Source: Minwuiaceae bacterium (GTDB taxonomy: Bacteria; Pseudomonadota; Alphaproteobacteria; Minwuiales; Minwuiaceae). From it: a stretch of 64,000 nucleotides of DNA. Position 1 is the first letter of the stretch. Each line of letters starts with the position of its first letter. Below are positions 50,194 through 58,446 of this stretch, piece after piece. The notes under the pieces are model-generated. The model saw only the letters and a program-made list of their open reading frames with translations. It was not told where the DNA came from and did no database searches. Location of the stretch: NCBI GenBank assembly GCA_028278525.1, contig JANQEE010000020.1, positions 62,001 to 126,000 on the forward strand, read 5' to 3'. The position numbers and the translations under genes were made by a program.

Positions 50194-51468
50194 TCAGTCC
50201 CTGGCCAGCGCGATTTGCGCGACGTCCACGGTGCCGGCACGGAAACCGCCTTCGCAGTAGCAGAGGTAGAACTCCCACATGCGCCGGAACCGCTTGTCGA
50301 AACCGAGCCTTGCGATGTCGGGCCAGGCATCGCGGAACCGTCTACGCCAGATTTCCAGTGTTCGGGCATAGTCGATGCCAAAGGTCGTGTCACCGGACCA
50401 ACGGAATCCGGCCCTCGCCGAAACCGCGCGCAGGGCCGATGGGCTCGGCAGCATCCCTCCGGGGAAAATATGCCGCTGCACGAAATCCATCGAACGGCGA
50501 TAGGTCTCGAAGTACCGGTCGTCGATGGTGATCACCTGCAATCCCGCGATGCCGCCGGGAGTAAGGCACTCCCGCAGCCTGGCGAAATAGAGCGGCCAGT
50601 ACTGCTCGCCCACCGCTTCCAACATCTCGATCGATGCGACCCGGTCGAACCGGCCTTGCACATCGCGGTAATCGCATAGGCGAACATCGATCTTTTCCGA
50701 CAGGCCTTCCTGCTGCACACGTCGGGCGGCGTAATCGAATTGTTCCCGGCTGATGGTAATCGTCGTCACCGAACAGCCGATTTCCTTGGCAACAGTACAG
50801 GCCAAACCGCCCCATCCGGTTCCGATCTCCAACAGGCTGTGCTCGGCGCGGAGGCCGATCCGGTCGGCTAGGGCGAGGTACTTCGCGGCTTGCGCCTGTT
50901 CCAAGGTTTGGCCCGGAACGGTGAACAAAGCGGACGAGTAGGTCATGGTCCGGTCCAGCCACAGCCGGTAGAAGTCATTCCCCAGATCGTAGTGATGACT
51001 GATATTCCGCCGGCTGCCGCGTTTGCTGTTCCGATTGAGCCAGTGAAAAAAGCTGCGGGCGCAGCGAATCCAGGGCTTGCCGTCCAAAGTTGCGTCCAGA
51101 ATGTCGCCGTTGACCGCGGCGAGCTCGATCAGCGCCGTAAGATCCGGGCTGTCGAAATCGCCGTCGATATAGGCTTCGCCGACCGCCAAAGCGCCGCCCC
51201 GGAGCAGGCGCGACGCAAACGAGGCGTCATGAAGGATCAGTTCGGCGGAAGGGCCCGGCTGCGGACCCGAGCACCGCACGCAACGGCCATCCGGCAGCAC
51301 GACGGTGAGAGAACCCCGGCCAAGACGGGTGGCCAACATCAACATCATGCGAAGCGGGTAAGACACGCCTGGCATCGACAACGCTTGCGGCGCGCTCGAC
51401 AACTGGACCGCCGGCGCCTGAATTGGCGGCGCGGCGAACGTCATTGCCTTGTGGTCTATCTGAACCAT
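50194..51468 (-). CDS. Cyclopropane-fatty-acyl-phospholipid synthase-type methyltransferase
   Basis: A 424-residue SAM-dependent fatty-acid methyltransferase of the CFA family. The N-terminal lipid-interacting domain (about 30-140) precedes NISHHYDLGNDFYRLWLDRTMTYSSALF, LEIGTGWGGLACTVAKEIGCSVTTITISREQ and QVITIDDRYFETYRRSMDFVQRHIFPGG, all landmark blocks. It adds a methylene or methyl group to unsaturated acyl chains in the inner membrane. In RpoE/ChrR bacteria such enzymes are induced by singlet oxygen and some (UfaM) start furan fatty-acid synthesis; which one this is cannot be told. Confidence 0.9.
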   Translation of the reverse strand: MVQIDHKAMTFAAPPIQAPAVQLSSAPQALSMPGVSYPLRMMLMLATRLGRGSLTVVLPDGRCVRCSGPQPGPSAELILHDASFASRLLRGGALAVGEAYIDGDFDSPDLTALIELAAVNGDILDATLDGKPWIRCARSFFHWLNRNSKRGSRRNISHHYDLGNDFYRLWLDRTMTYSSALFTVPGQTLEQAQAAKYLALADRIGLRAEHSLLEIGTGWGGLACTVAKEIGCSVTTITISREQFDYAARRVQQEGLSEKIDVRLCDYRDVQGRFDRVASIEMLEAVGEQYWPLYFARLRECLTPGGIAGLQVITIDDRYFETYRRSMDFVQRHIFPGGMLPSPSALRAVSARAGFRWSGDTTFGIDYARTLEIWRRRFRDAWPDIARLGFDKRFRRMWEFYLCYCEGGFRAGTVDVAQIALARD

Positions 51469-51471
51469 CGC

Positions 51472-52260
51472 CTAGGCAGACCGCGCCTCGGTGACGTCGT
51501 GCGCGGACGACGCCTGGTGCCGACGGATCTTTATTCCCTTTAGCCAAAGGCGAACCGCCTCCCAATGGATGGCGCCTATCACTTTCTGGCTGATGAAAGG
51601 AAAGGCGAACAGCGCCCGCAACAAGGACCTGTCGGTGAACGGCTGCCGGCGGCCGCGATGGGTCGCAAGCATCCCAACGCCGTCCGCCGCCTGATGCCTG
51701 ATGGCGACGCCAAGCCGCACATCCGGGGCTTTAATACGGAAATCGTAGCGGGCATCCATATCCATGAACGGCGAAACGTAGAACGCCTTTGCGGCGGAAT
51801 GGGCCATCACCCTGTTCACCGCATTAGTGGCGCCTGCCTTCACGACATAGCAATGCTGTTCGCCGAACGTGTTTTTCACCTCGTAAACGATAGCCCGGAG
51901 GTCGCCCGAAGTGTCGTGGCAGAAATAAATGCTCAGCGGATTGAACACGTAGCCGAGGAAACGGGGAAGACAAAGCAGCATAATCCGCCCGTCGCCCAGC
52001 CGGATGCCGCATTCTCCGACAACCTTTTCGACCCAGGCGCGAAGCGGGGAGCCATCCCGCGGGCCGTGATCGCGGTCGTGGAAACTGAAGAGATTGAACC
52101 GATTGTATGCGAACAGCCGCAACCCGTGGGACAGGGTATCCAACCGATCTATGTCCACGTAAATCGACATGGTGCGGTATTCGAACCGGTGCACCGTCGG
52201 ACGATACCGGTGATGCATGACGCGGCCGAAGTAGAGACAGGATTGCGGCATCGACCCCAA
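51472..52260 (-). CDS. DUF1365 domain-containing protein
   Basis: A 262-residue protein of the DUF1365 family (CLYFGRVMHHRYRPTVHRFEYRTMSIYVDIDRLD at the start; FCHDTSGDLRAIVYEVKNTFGEQHCYVV; FMDMDARYDFRIKAPDVRLGVAIRH). DUF1365 proteins are nearly always between a flavin amine-oxidase-like gene and a CFA-type methyltransferase, exactly as here, and are thought to assist unusual fatty-acid formation. No membrane helix is apparent. It is separated from its neighbours by 1 and 3 bases. Confidence 0.92.
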   Translation of the reverse strand: MGSMPQSCLYFGRVMHHRYRPTVHRFEYRTMSIYVDIDRLDTLSHGLRLFAYNRFNLFSFHDRDHGPRDGSPLRAWVEKVVGECGIRLGDGRIMLLCLPRFLGYVFNPLSIYFCHDTSGDLRAIVYEVKNTFGEQHCYVVKAGATNAVNRVMAHSAAKAFYVSPFMDMDARYDFRIKAPDVRLGVAIRHQAADGVGMLATHRGRRQPFTDRSLLRALFAFPFISQKVIGAIHWEAVRLWLKGIKIRRHQASSAHDVTEARSA

Positions 52261-52261
52261 C

Positions 52262-53590
52262 TCAATCGCCTCCGGCCATCGCCCATATGCGGTCGGATTG
52301 CCGGTTGTCGCTATAGCCGGCCGGCGTCACATCGGTCGTCCAATCGGGCCTCGCCCCAAGCGCCATGGCGACCGAAAGTCCAGCACGCAGGCCGTCCTCG
52401 TGAAAACCATAGCCGCACCAAGCGCCGCAGTACCATGTGTTTCTGGCGCCCTGAATGATCGCCAAGTCAGACTGCGCCGCGACCGCAGCCTGGTCGAACT
52501 GAGGATGGCGGTAGGTGTATTCGCCGAAGACAGATGTGGAATCCGGTTCCGACGTCGGGTTGACCGTCACGAAGAGTGGATATCGCGGGTCGATGTTTTG
52601 CAGCTTGTTCATCCAGTAGGTCACGCAGTCGCGCCGGCCTGCACCGCCATTGCTGAGATAGTTCCAGCTCGCCCATACCCGGCGGCGTTTGGGCATCAAT
52701 GCGGCGTCGCCATGTAGGACAACGCGATTGGGCCGATAAACGATTCGCTTGAGAACATGCGCTTCCTGCGGCGACGGGTCGGCAAGCAAACGAAACGCCT
52801 GATCGCCGTGCACCGCCAGGACGACTTCATCGAAATGTTCCGACCGGCCGTGCGCGTCGTGCAGCATGGCGCCGTCGGTGGTGCGGGTAATCGAAACAAT
52901 CGGGCAGGACGTCCGAATATCGGCGGGGGTGTCCGCGGCCAGCCGGTCGACATACTCGATGCTGCCGCCGCTTACCGTCCGCCATTTCGGCTGATCCGAC
53001 ACCGTAAGAAGACCATGGTTGTAGAAGAACCGCAGCAAACTGGAAGCGGGAAAGGCCAGAATTCCCTGCATCGGGCTCGACCAGATCGCAGCCGCCATCG
53101 GCAGCAGATAGTCTCGCCGGAACAGATCGGTATAACCGCCGCGGTCGAGGTACTCGCCCATCGTCAAGCCATCCGAGCGGCCGGCCATCAGGTCCTCGGC
53201 GCCTTCCCGATTGAACCTCAACACATCGCGCAACATGCTATGGAACGACGGACGGAAGAGGTTGCCGGGCTGGGCAAACAAGGTCAGCGGGTTCTGCCCC
53301 GACCATTCGCGGGCGCCGCCGTCGACGCTGACCGCAAACGACATATCGCTGGCTTCCGTCGGCACGCCCAGGGCCTGAAACAGCGCCACGAGGTTGGGAT
53401 AGTTCCGATCGTTGTAGACGATGAAGCCAGTATCCACGGCGATCTGCCGGCCGCCGTGTTGCACCGTTACAGTATGCGCATGACCGCCGAGACGGTCTTC
53501 TTGCTCGAACACTGTGACCTGATGCTCGCGGCTCAGAAGCCAAGCGCAGGCAAGCCCGGTTATCCCCGATCCGACAACAGCAACTTTCAT
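52262..53590 (-). CDS. FAD-dependent oxidoreductase (flavin amine oxidase-like)
   Basis: A 442-residue flavoprotein. The N-terminal dinucleotide site is VAVVGSGITGLACAWLLSREHQVTVFEQEDRLGGHAHT, and the C-terminal FAD segment is YCGAWCGYGFHEDGLRAGLSVA. It belongs to the NAD(P)-binding amine-oxidase-like family that precedes DUF1365 and CFA genes. In Rhodobacter a related protein acts as a fatty-acid desaturase in furan fatty-acid synthesis (known from literature; homology here is inferred). It is the first gene of the minus-strand RpoE-type operon. Confidence 0.88.
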   Translation of the reverse strand: MKVAVVGSGITGLACAWLLSREHQVTVFEQEDRLGGHAHTVTVQHGGRQIAVDTGFIVYNDRNYPNLVALFQALGVPTEASDMSFAVSVDGGAREWSGQNPLTLFAQPGNLFRPSFHSMLRDVLRFNREGAEDLMAGRSDGLTMGEYLDRGGYTDLFRRDYLLPMAAAIWSSPMQGILAFPASSLLRFFYNHGLLTVSDQPKWRTVSGGSIEYVDRLAADTPADIRTSCPIVSITRTTDGAMLHDAHGRSEHFDEVVLAVHGDQAFRLLADPSPQEAHVLKRIVYRPNRVVLHGDAALMPKRRRVWASWNYLSNGGAGRRDCVTYWMNKLQNIDPRYPLFVTVNPTSEPDSTSVFGEYTYRHPQFDQAAVAAQSDLAIIQGARNTWYCGAWCGYGFHEDGLRAGLSVAMALGARPDWTTDVTPAGYSDNRQSDRIWAMAGGD

Positions 53591-53720
53591 GATGGAAGCG
53601 TCGCCGCGCCTGCAAACGTCAGTGAAGGATTGGTGTTTGAGGCATTTGGTTTACGCCGGCCGGTCCGAAGAAAACCGGCGGCCCCGGCACTCGTCTTGGA
53701 TATTGGAATAACGAACCCCT

Positions 53721-53735
53721 GTCTCATTATGAGAC
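53721..53735. promoter_or_regulatory. Perfect 15-bp palindrome just after the RpoE-type -10 box
   Basis: GTCTCATTATGAGAC is a perfect palindrome directly downstream of the -10 TACAAG on the minus strand, covering the predicted start of transcription. This is an operator position; a second regulator may modulate this promoter. Confidence 0.5.
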
Positions 53736-53765
53736 CTTGTACGGTCTTCGATCAGGGGAGGATCA
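53736..53765 (-). promoter_or_regulatory. RpoE (ECF11)-type promoter of the lipid operon
   Basis: On the minus strand, TGATCC (53765-53760), an 18-base spacer and TACAAG (53741-53736) match the same sigma class as the chrR promoter. It lies about 145 bases before the flavoprotein ATG, giving a long 5' leader. Confidence 0.65.
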
Positions 53766-53821
53766 CCCCTTCGACAACAAAAAGTCGGCAATTCTGGTGA
53801 GGCTGGAGGCCGGGACCGGCG

Positions 53822-54484
53822 TTAGTGAATGACGGTCGACGTCTGCTGGCGAAAGCCGCAGTCAAGCGCCAGTTTGACCGCCTGCGTCCGGTTTCCGGTG
53901 CCTAACTTTCGGTACACGGCGGTCAGGTGGGCCTTCACGGTCACCTCGCGAAGATCCAGGCGCCGCGCGATCTCTTTGTTCGACAATCCGTCGATCAGCA
54001 ACTCCAGCACATCGCATTCTCGCCGGGTGAGGCTCTGAATGCGCGCCGTCGCGGCCGCCTGGTCCAATGCCCGCTCGTCACCGTCATCTGCATATTCCGG
54101 GCGATAGATCTCTCCGCCGATGACCTGCGCCAATGCCTTGACCAGTTTGGCGCCAGTCATGCCCTTTGGGATATAACCGCGGACTCCCAGGGCAAATGCG
54201 GTCTCGATCATCTGGGCATCGTCGAGCGCCGAGATGATGATGATCGGCACATCGGGACAGGCTTGGCGCAGTTTGCGAAGGCCGACCAATCCGTCCATGC
54301 CCGGCATCAAGAGATCCAGCACAATCAGATCCATCGGTCCGGAGCAGGATGCCTTTCCAACATGCTCCAGCGCGTCGTAAAGGGTGGCTCCTTCCACGAT
54401 CTCAACAGGTTCGGCCAGAGTACGAAGGAAAACCTTCAACCCCTCGCGAGCCAGTTGATGATCGTCGGCGATAAGTACCTTCAT
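53822..54484 (-). CDS. NarL/FixJ-family response regulator (orphan)
   Basis: A 220-residue regulator with a receiver domain (DDHQLAREGL, phosphoacceptor D57 in LIVLDLLMPGMDG, a conserved lysine in GYIPKG) and a C-terminal LuxR-type helix-turn-helix (LTRRECDVLELLIDGLSNKEIARRLDLREVTVKAHLTAVYRKLG). No sensor kinase is nearby. It lies upstream of the lipid operon on the same strand, but that operon has its own RpoE-type promoter. A role in the stress response is possible but unproven. Confidence 0.9.
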   Translation of the reverse strand: MKVLIADDHQLAREGLKVFLRTLAEPVEIVEGATLYDALEHVGKASCSGPMDLIVLDLLMPGMDGLVGLRKLRQACPDVPIIIISALDDAQMIETAFALGVRGYIPKGMTGAKLVKALAQVIGGEIYRPEYADDGDERALDQAAATARIQSLTRRECDVLELLIDGLSNKEIARRLDLREVTVKAHLTAVYRKLGTGNRTQAVKLALDCGFRQQTSTVIH

Positions 54485-54776
54485 GGGTCAGTCGTGTATG
54501 CAGGTCCCTATACAGAGTCCGTTCGTTTGCAGCGGTTGAACTCCCGAAATGAGGATACCGCCGAACTGAAACCGGTCTGGCAGGCACCGTAACCGCGAAC
54601 TAGGCATGTCCATACTACTATCGCGAGGACAGGTCGATCTTTTGACTCTTGCCCATTATAACTAACAATTCCTGCTATGATTGCAGTAATTTCGAGCTGA
54701 GAACATTTTGTCTAGACGGCGAGGCGCCAAAACGCCGGAAAACAGCCATTATCGCGCTGAAACGGCCCCTCGGCTG

Positions 54777-55571
54777 TTACAGACGCATAGCCGTCTCGCC
54801 CAGCCCGTCCACGACGAAAGAAACCGACACACCCGCCGACAGAAACTGCGTCGGCACGACACTGCCGGTCATCACGACCATGCCCGCTTCCAACTGGACC
54901 TGCCGCTCCGCTAGAAAGTTCGCCAACCAGGCGACTACATCGAGCGGATGCCCCATGGCGTCGCCGGCCAGCCCCGACGCTACCTCCTTGCCGTCGACGG
55001 ACATCACGGCCGCCGCCCCGACCAGATCCAGAGACTGCCAATCCGTTACCGGCTTGCCGAGCACGATGCCCGCGTTCCAGCAATTGTCGGCAATCAGCGA
55101 CGCGGCATCCAGGTTGCCGTAATCGGCGTTGCGGTCTTCCACCAGCTCGAAACTCGGCATGCATTCGGCCACCGCCGCCGACACCGCCGCCCGGTCGAAA
55201 GGAGCCTCGCCGACAGGCAGGGAACGGCCGAGGCGAACGGCGATCTCGCATTCGACGCCCAGATGCATGAAGCGGGATTCCGAGAGGTCGGCAGGCGACC
55301 GATGTACGGTCTCTGCGAAGATTGCGCCGGCACACGGCTGGTCGATCCCGACCATCTGCTGCATCGCAGCAGAGGTCAGGGCGATTTTATAGCCGGCGAT
55401 CGGCCCGCGGCCGTCCGCCGTCAGCAGCCGGTGCAGAGCGGCCTGCACGGCATAAGCTTCGTTCGCATCGACCGGACGCAAGGCGTCCGGCAGCGGCGCA
55501 AATCGGGCGCCCGCTTTATGATCGGCCAGAATTGCCGCCGCGGCGGCGTCGATTCGTTGATTGTCGCGCAC
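54777..55571 (-). CDS. 2-keto-4-pentenoate hydratase-like (FAH superfamily)
   Basis: A 264-residue enzyme of the MhpD/TesE branch of the FAH superfamily. GPIAGYKIALTSAAMQQMVGIDQP, LGVECEIAVRLGRSLP (E-x-E metal ligands), FELVEDRNADYGNLDAASLIADNCWNAG and GDAMGHPLDVVAWLAN are the known blocks. It hydrates 2-hydroxy-penta-2,4-dienoate-type intermediates of aromatic meta-cleavage pathways. No other catabolic genes are adjacent, so the pathway is not clear. Confidence 0.9.
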   Translation of the reverse strand: MRDNQRIDAAAAAILADHKAGARFAPLPDALRPVDANEAYAVQAALHRLLTADGRGPIAGYKIALTSAAMQQMVGIDQPCAGAIFAETVHRSPADLSESRFMHLGVECEIAVRLGRSLPVGEAPFDRAAVSAAVAECMPSFELVEDRNADYGNLDAASLIADNCWNAGIVLGKPVTDWQSLDLVGAAAVMSVDGKEVASGLAGDAMGHPLDVVAWLANFLAERQVQLEAGMVVMTGSVVPTQFLSAGVSVSFVVDGLGETAMRL

Positions 55572-55636
55572 AGATCCGTCCTCCCCAGACGTGGCGATTA
55601 TGGCGCAACTCCATAGCCGCCGATAGCACGACGGAT

Positions 55637-56701
55637 TCAGTGGGCGAACGGCACCCGGTCGAAGGCGTGCAGCCGATTTTGCCGGATCAGCGCCGAGACT
55701 TTCTCGACATAGATTTCCCGCTCGATGGAATACCGGGTCAAGCCGGGCATGAGATGGGTGCCGGATACCGCGAGACCCAGCGCGCGAAGGTCGCTTCGCC
55801 GCTGGCGGAATTCGGCATAAGCCTCCTGACGGTTCAGGTTCAGCATATAGGCCTGCACGGAATTCAGCAGTTGCGGGAAGGTTTTAACCGCGATTTGCCG
55901 GTCCGCTTCGCCGTCGCGCCCCTGCGGCGCCAGACCGGCTTCCGGGGACCATGTCCACTGGCCGAACAGAGCGTTACCCTCGGCCGCGAAACGCGACGCG
56001 CCCCAGCCGCTTTCCAGCGCCGCCTGGGCCAGAGCCAGGGACGGCGGCACCACGTCGACGCGCCACAGCAGCGCGTCCGGATCGGCCCGCCCACTGCGGT
56101 AGGTGGCAGCCAGCGCGCGAATCCACCGCTTGTCCGCCGCGTTCGCCGAACCGCCGTCGGCCAGTTCCCGCAGTCGGCGCCGGTCGGACAGGATCGAGCG
56201 ATTAACCTCCAGCACCAGGGGCAGCACAGTCTGGACGAACAAAGTCTTGCGCGCCCTGCCTTCGGTGGCGGCGGACCAGTCGGCGGGCAGGCGCCCGAGC
56301 AACAAGCGCGGCACCGGCCGCCGCCCGGCCAGCACCGACGGCAGGTCGTAGCCGACCGCGCGGAACCGCGCGGCGAGGCCTGCGCTGGCGGCCACGGAGA
56401 AAGCGGCAGCGGGACGCCGTTTCGGCATGCGCGGCGGCAGGAACGCCGCCGGCGTCAGATCGAGGCGGCCGAGCCTGGTCGGCGCGGCCGGCTTCGGCAG
56501 AGCGGTAACGACAGGTCTGCTCGACCGTGCCATTCGGTCATCGACCGACACGCCACGCGACGCGTCTTTGTCGCGGCCAGAACCGGTTTGCAAAATTGCC
56601 GGAAGGGCTATCGCACAGGCCCCGGCAAAACAAAGCAGGACGGCCGAGAGACGACGCCGTCCGGCAACAAACGTGCCGATGGATGACAGTGTTCCAAGCA
56701 T
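55637..56701 (-). CDS. Bax-like glucosaminidase-domain protein
   Basis: A 354-residue protein with one N-terminal membrane anchor (AVLLCFAGACAIALPAIL) and a Pro-rich periplasmic linker. The C-terminal glucosaminidase-type domain resembles E. coli Bax: VVPPSLALAQAALESGWGASRFAAEGNALFGQWTW contains the catalytic glutamate in the ALESGWG helix, and YMLNLNRQEAYAEFRQRR and YSIEREIYVEKVSALIRQNRL follow. It may cleave peptidoglycan glycans. It ends 65 bases after the hydratase start region, in the same orientation, and is likely an independent gene. Confidence 0.85.
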   Translation of the reverse strand: MLGTLSSIGTFVAGRRRLSAVLLCFAGACAIALPAILQTGSGRDKDASRGVSVDDRMARSSRPVVTALPKPAAPTRLGRLDLTPAAFLPPRMPKRRPAAAFSVAASAGLAARFRAVGYDLPSVLAGRRPVPRLLLGRLPADWSAATEGRARKTLFVQTVLPLVLEVNRSILSDRRRLRELADGGSANAADKRWIRALAATYRSGRADPDALLWRVDVVPPSLALAQAALESGWGASRFAAEGNALFGQWTWSPEAGLAPQGRDGEADRQIAVKTFPQLLNSVQAYMLNLNRQEAYAEFRQRRSDLRALGLAVSGTHLMPGLTRYSIEREIYVEKVSALIRQNRLHAFDRVPFAH

Positions 56702-57078
56702 TGCGACAGCCGAACGAGATGACTCAGGGCGATCAAGGCAGGAGAGAGACTATCCAGCGTAAATAAAAATATTGTTTTAACGCGGTTTTTTTCAGCAGAA
56801 ACTTGCGAACATTGTCTAGGTGGCTACCAACAATCAAAATAGACGACATAGACTATTCAGTAAAACGCCCGCCGGTCCCGCGTTTGGAAAGCCGCCCAAA
56901 GCGCTCTCCCTGCCTCAGTTTGGCACAGTCCGGCAAGGGCAACGAGATTGAAATATCGGTGCCCCAGCCATGCGCCTGCCGGCCTTGTGGCACAGCCGCA
57001 ACCGGGCATAGGCTTCCGCCAAGCGGCGGTTTGCATGTCCGTGTCCACGACGTTGCACAGCAGGGAGGAAACAACACC
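56702..57078. other. Promoter/leader region before the acyl-CoA dehydrogenase
   Basis: 377 bases without a supported gene. It contains an AT-rich block near 56760-56795 that could hold the dehydrogenase promoter, and the GGGAGGAA ribosome-binding site just before 57079. The open frame that extends upstream from the dehydrogenase shows no family similarity. Confidence 0.5.
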
Positions 57079-58323
57079 ATGGATTTCGCGGTCCCCGGAG
57101 ACATCAAGGACAAGCTCGGCGAACTCGACCGGTTCATAGAACGCGAAATCAAACCGTTGGAAGCGGAAAACATTCAGTACTTCGATCACCGGCGCGAGCA
57201 TGCCCGCACCGACTGGGACAACGACGGCCAGCCGCGCGAGGCATGGGAAGAGCTGCTCGGCGAGATGCGCCGGCGCGCCGACAAGGCCGGACACCTGCGC
57301 TGGGCCCTGCCGAAGGAGGTCGGCGGCTCCGACGGCTCGAACCTCGGCATGGCCATCATTCGCGAACATCTCGCAGCCAAGGGGCTCGGCCTGCACAACG
57401 ACTTACAGAACGAGAGTTCCATCGTCGGCAACTTTCCGATCGTGATGGCGTTCCTCGGCTTCGGCACCGCGGCGCAGAAAGAGGAATATATCGAAGACAT
57501 GATCACCGGCGCCAAGCGCGTCGCGTTCGGCCTGACCGAACCCAACCACGGCTCGGACGCCACCTATCTGGAGACCAGCGCCAAACAGGACGGCGGCGAC
57601 TGGGTGATCAACGGCGCCAAGCGCTGGAACACGGGCCTGCACAACGCCACCCACGATCTGGTCTTCGCCCGCACCTCCGGCACGCCGGGCGAGGGGCGCG
57701 GCATCACTTGTTTTATCGTCCCCACCGATACGCCCGGCTTCAAGGTCGAGCATATGTGGTGGACGCTGAACATGCCGTCGGACCATGCGGAGGTATCGCT
57801 GACCGATGTGCGCGTGCCGGGCGAATGGATTCTCGGCGACGTCGATAACGGGCTCGCCTGCGCGCAGACCTTTCTGCACGAGAACCGGATCCGCCAGGCG
57901 GCCTCCGGTGTCGGCGCCGCGCAGTACTGCATCGACGAAACGGTGGACTACGCCAACCAGCGCAAGACCTGGGGCAAGCCTCTGTCGGTCAATCAGGCGA
58001 TCCAGTTCCCGCTGGCCGAGTACCACACCGAGAACCAGATGGTACGCGGGCTCGTCTATAAGACCGCCTGGCATCTAGACCGCAACGACCACATGGCGGT
58101 CACCGACCAGGTCTCCATGGCCAACTATCGCGCCAACCGGCTGGTCTGCGAGGTGGCCGACTTCGCGATGCAGGTCCACGGCGGCATGGGCTATTCGCGC
58201 CACAAGCCTTTCGAGCACATCTATCGGCACCATCGCCGCTATCGCATCACCGAAGGTTCCGAGCAGATCCAAATCCGCAAGGTGGCCGGACACCTGTTCG
58301 GCTTCCTCGGCAAGAACCGCTGA
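57079..58323 (+). CDS. Acyl-CoA dehydrogenase
   Basis: A 414-residue flavoenzyme that introduces a trans-2 double bond into acyl-CoA. Family signatures are AFGLTEPNHGSDATYLETSAKQDGGDWVINGAKRWNTGLHNATHDLV (substrate/FAD region), RIRQAASGVGAAQYCIDETVDYANQRKTWGKPLSVNQAIQFPLAEYHTE and VHGGMGYSRHKPFEHIYRHHRRYRITEGSEQIQIRKVAGHLFG. The start is ATG 57079 after GGGAGGAA. The substrate chain is unknown. A TRAP transporter for an organic acid follows on the same strand, suggesting a joint catabolic role. Confidence 0.93.
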   Translation: MDFAVPGDIKDKLGELDRFIEREIKPLEAENIQYFDHRREHARTDWDNDGQPREAWEELLGEMRRRADKAGHLRWALPKEVGGSDGSNLGMAIIREHLAAKGLGLHNDLQNESSIVGNFPIVMAFLGFGTAAQKEEYIEDMITGAKRVAFGLTEPNHGSDATYLETSAKQDGGDWVINGAKRWNTGLHNATHDLVFARTSGTPGEGRGITCFIVPTDTPGFKVEHMWWTLNMPSDHAEVSLTDVRVPGEWILGDVDNGLACAQTFLHENRIRQAASGVGAAQYCIDETVDYANQRKTWGKPLSVNQAIQFPLAEYHTENQMVRGLVYKTAWHLDRNDHMAVTDQVSMANYRANRLVCEVADFAMQVHGGMGYSRHKPFEHIYRHHRRYRITEGSEQIQIRKVAGHLFGFLGKNR

Positions 58324-58446
58324 GCGCGGAGCGCGGCCGGAAACATCGGGACAAACTGCGGCCCAAGTCTTGTCCCGGGCAAGCAGGACGACACATTAAC
58401 TGCCGGACGGATAATCCGGATCGGGGTTTAAAGGGAGGAATACACA

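Noticed and set aside
50184..50393. N-terminal extension of the MFS gene into cfa
   Set aside because: The extension is low-complexity and overlaps the conserved cfa end; membrane homology begins after TTG 50183.
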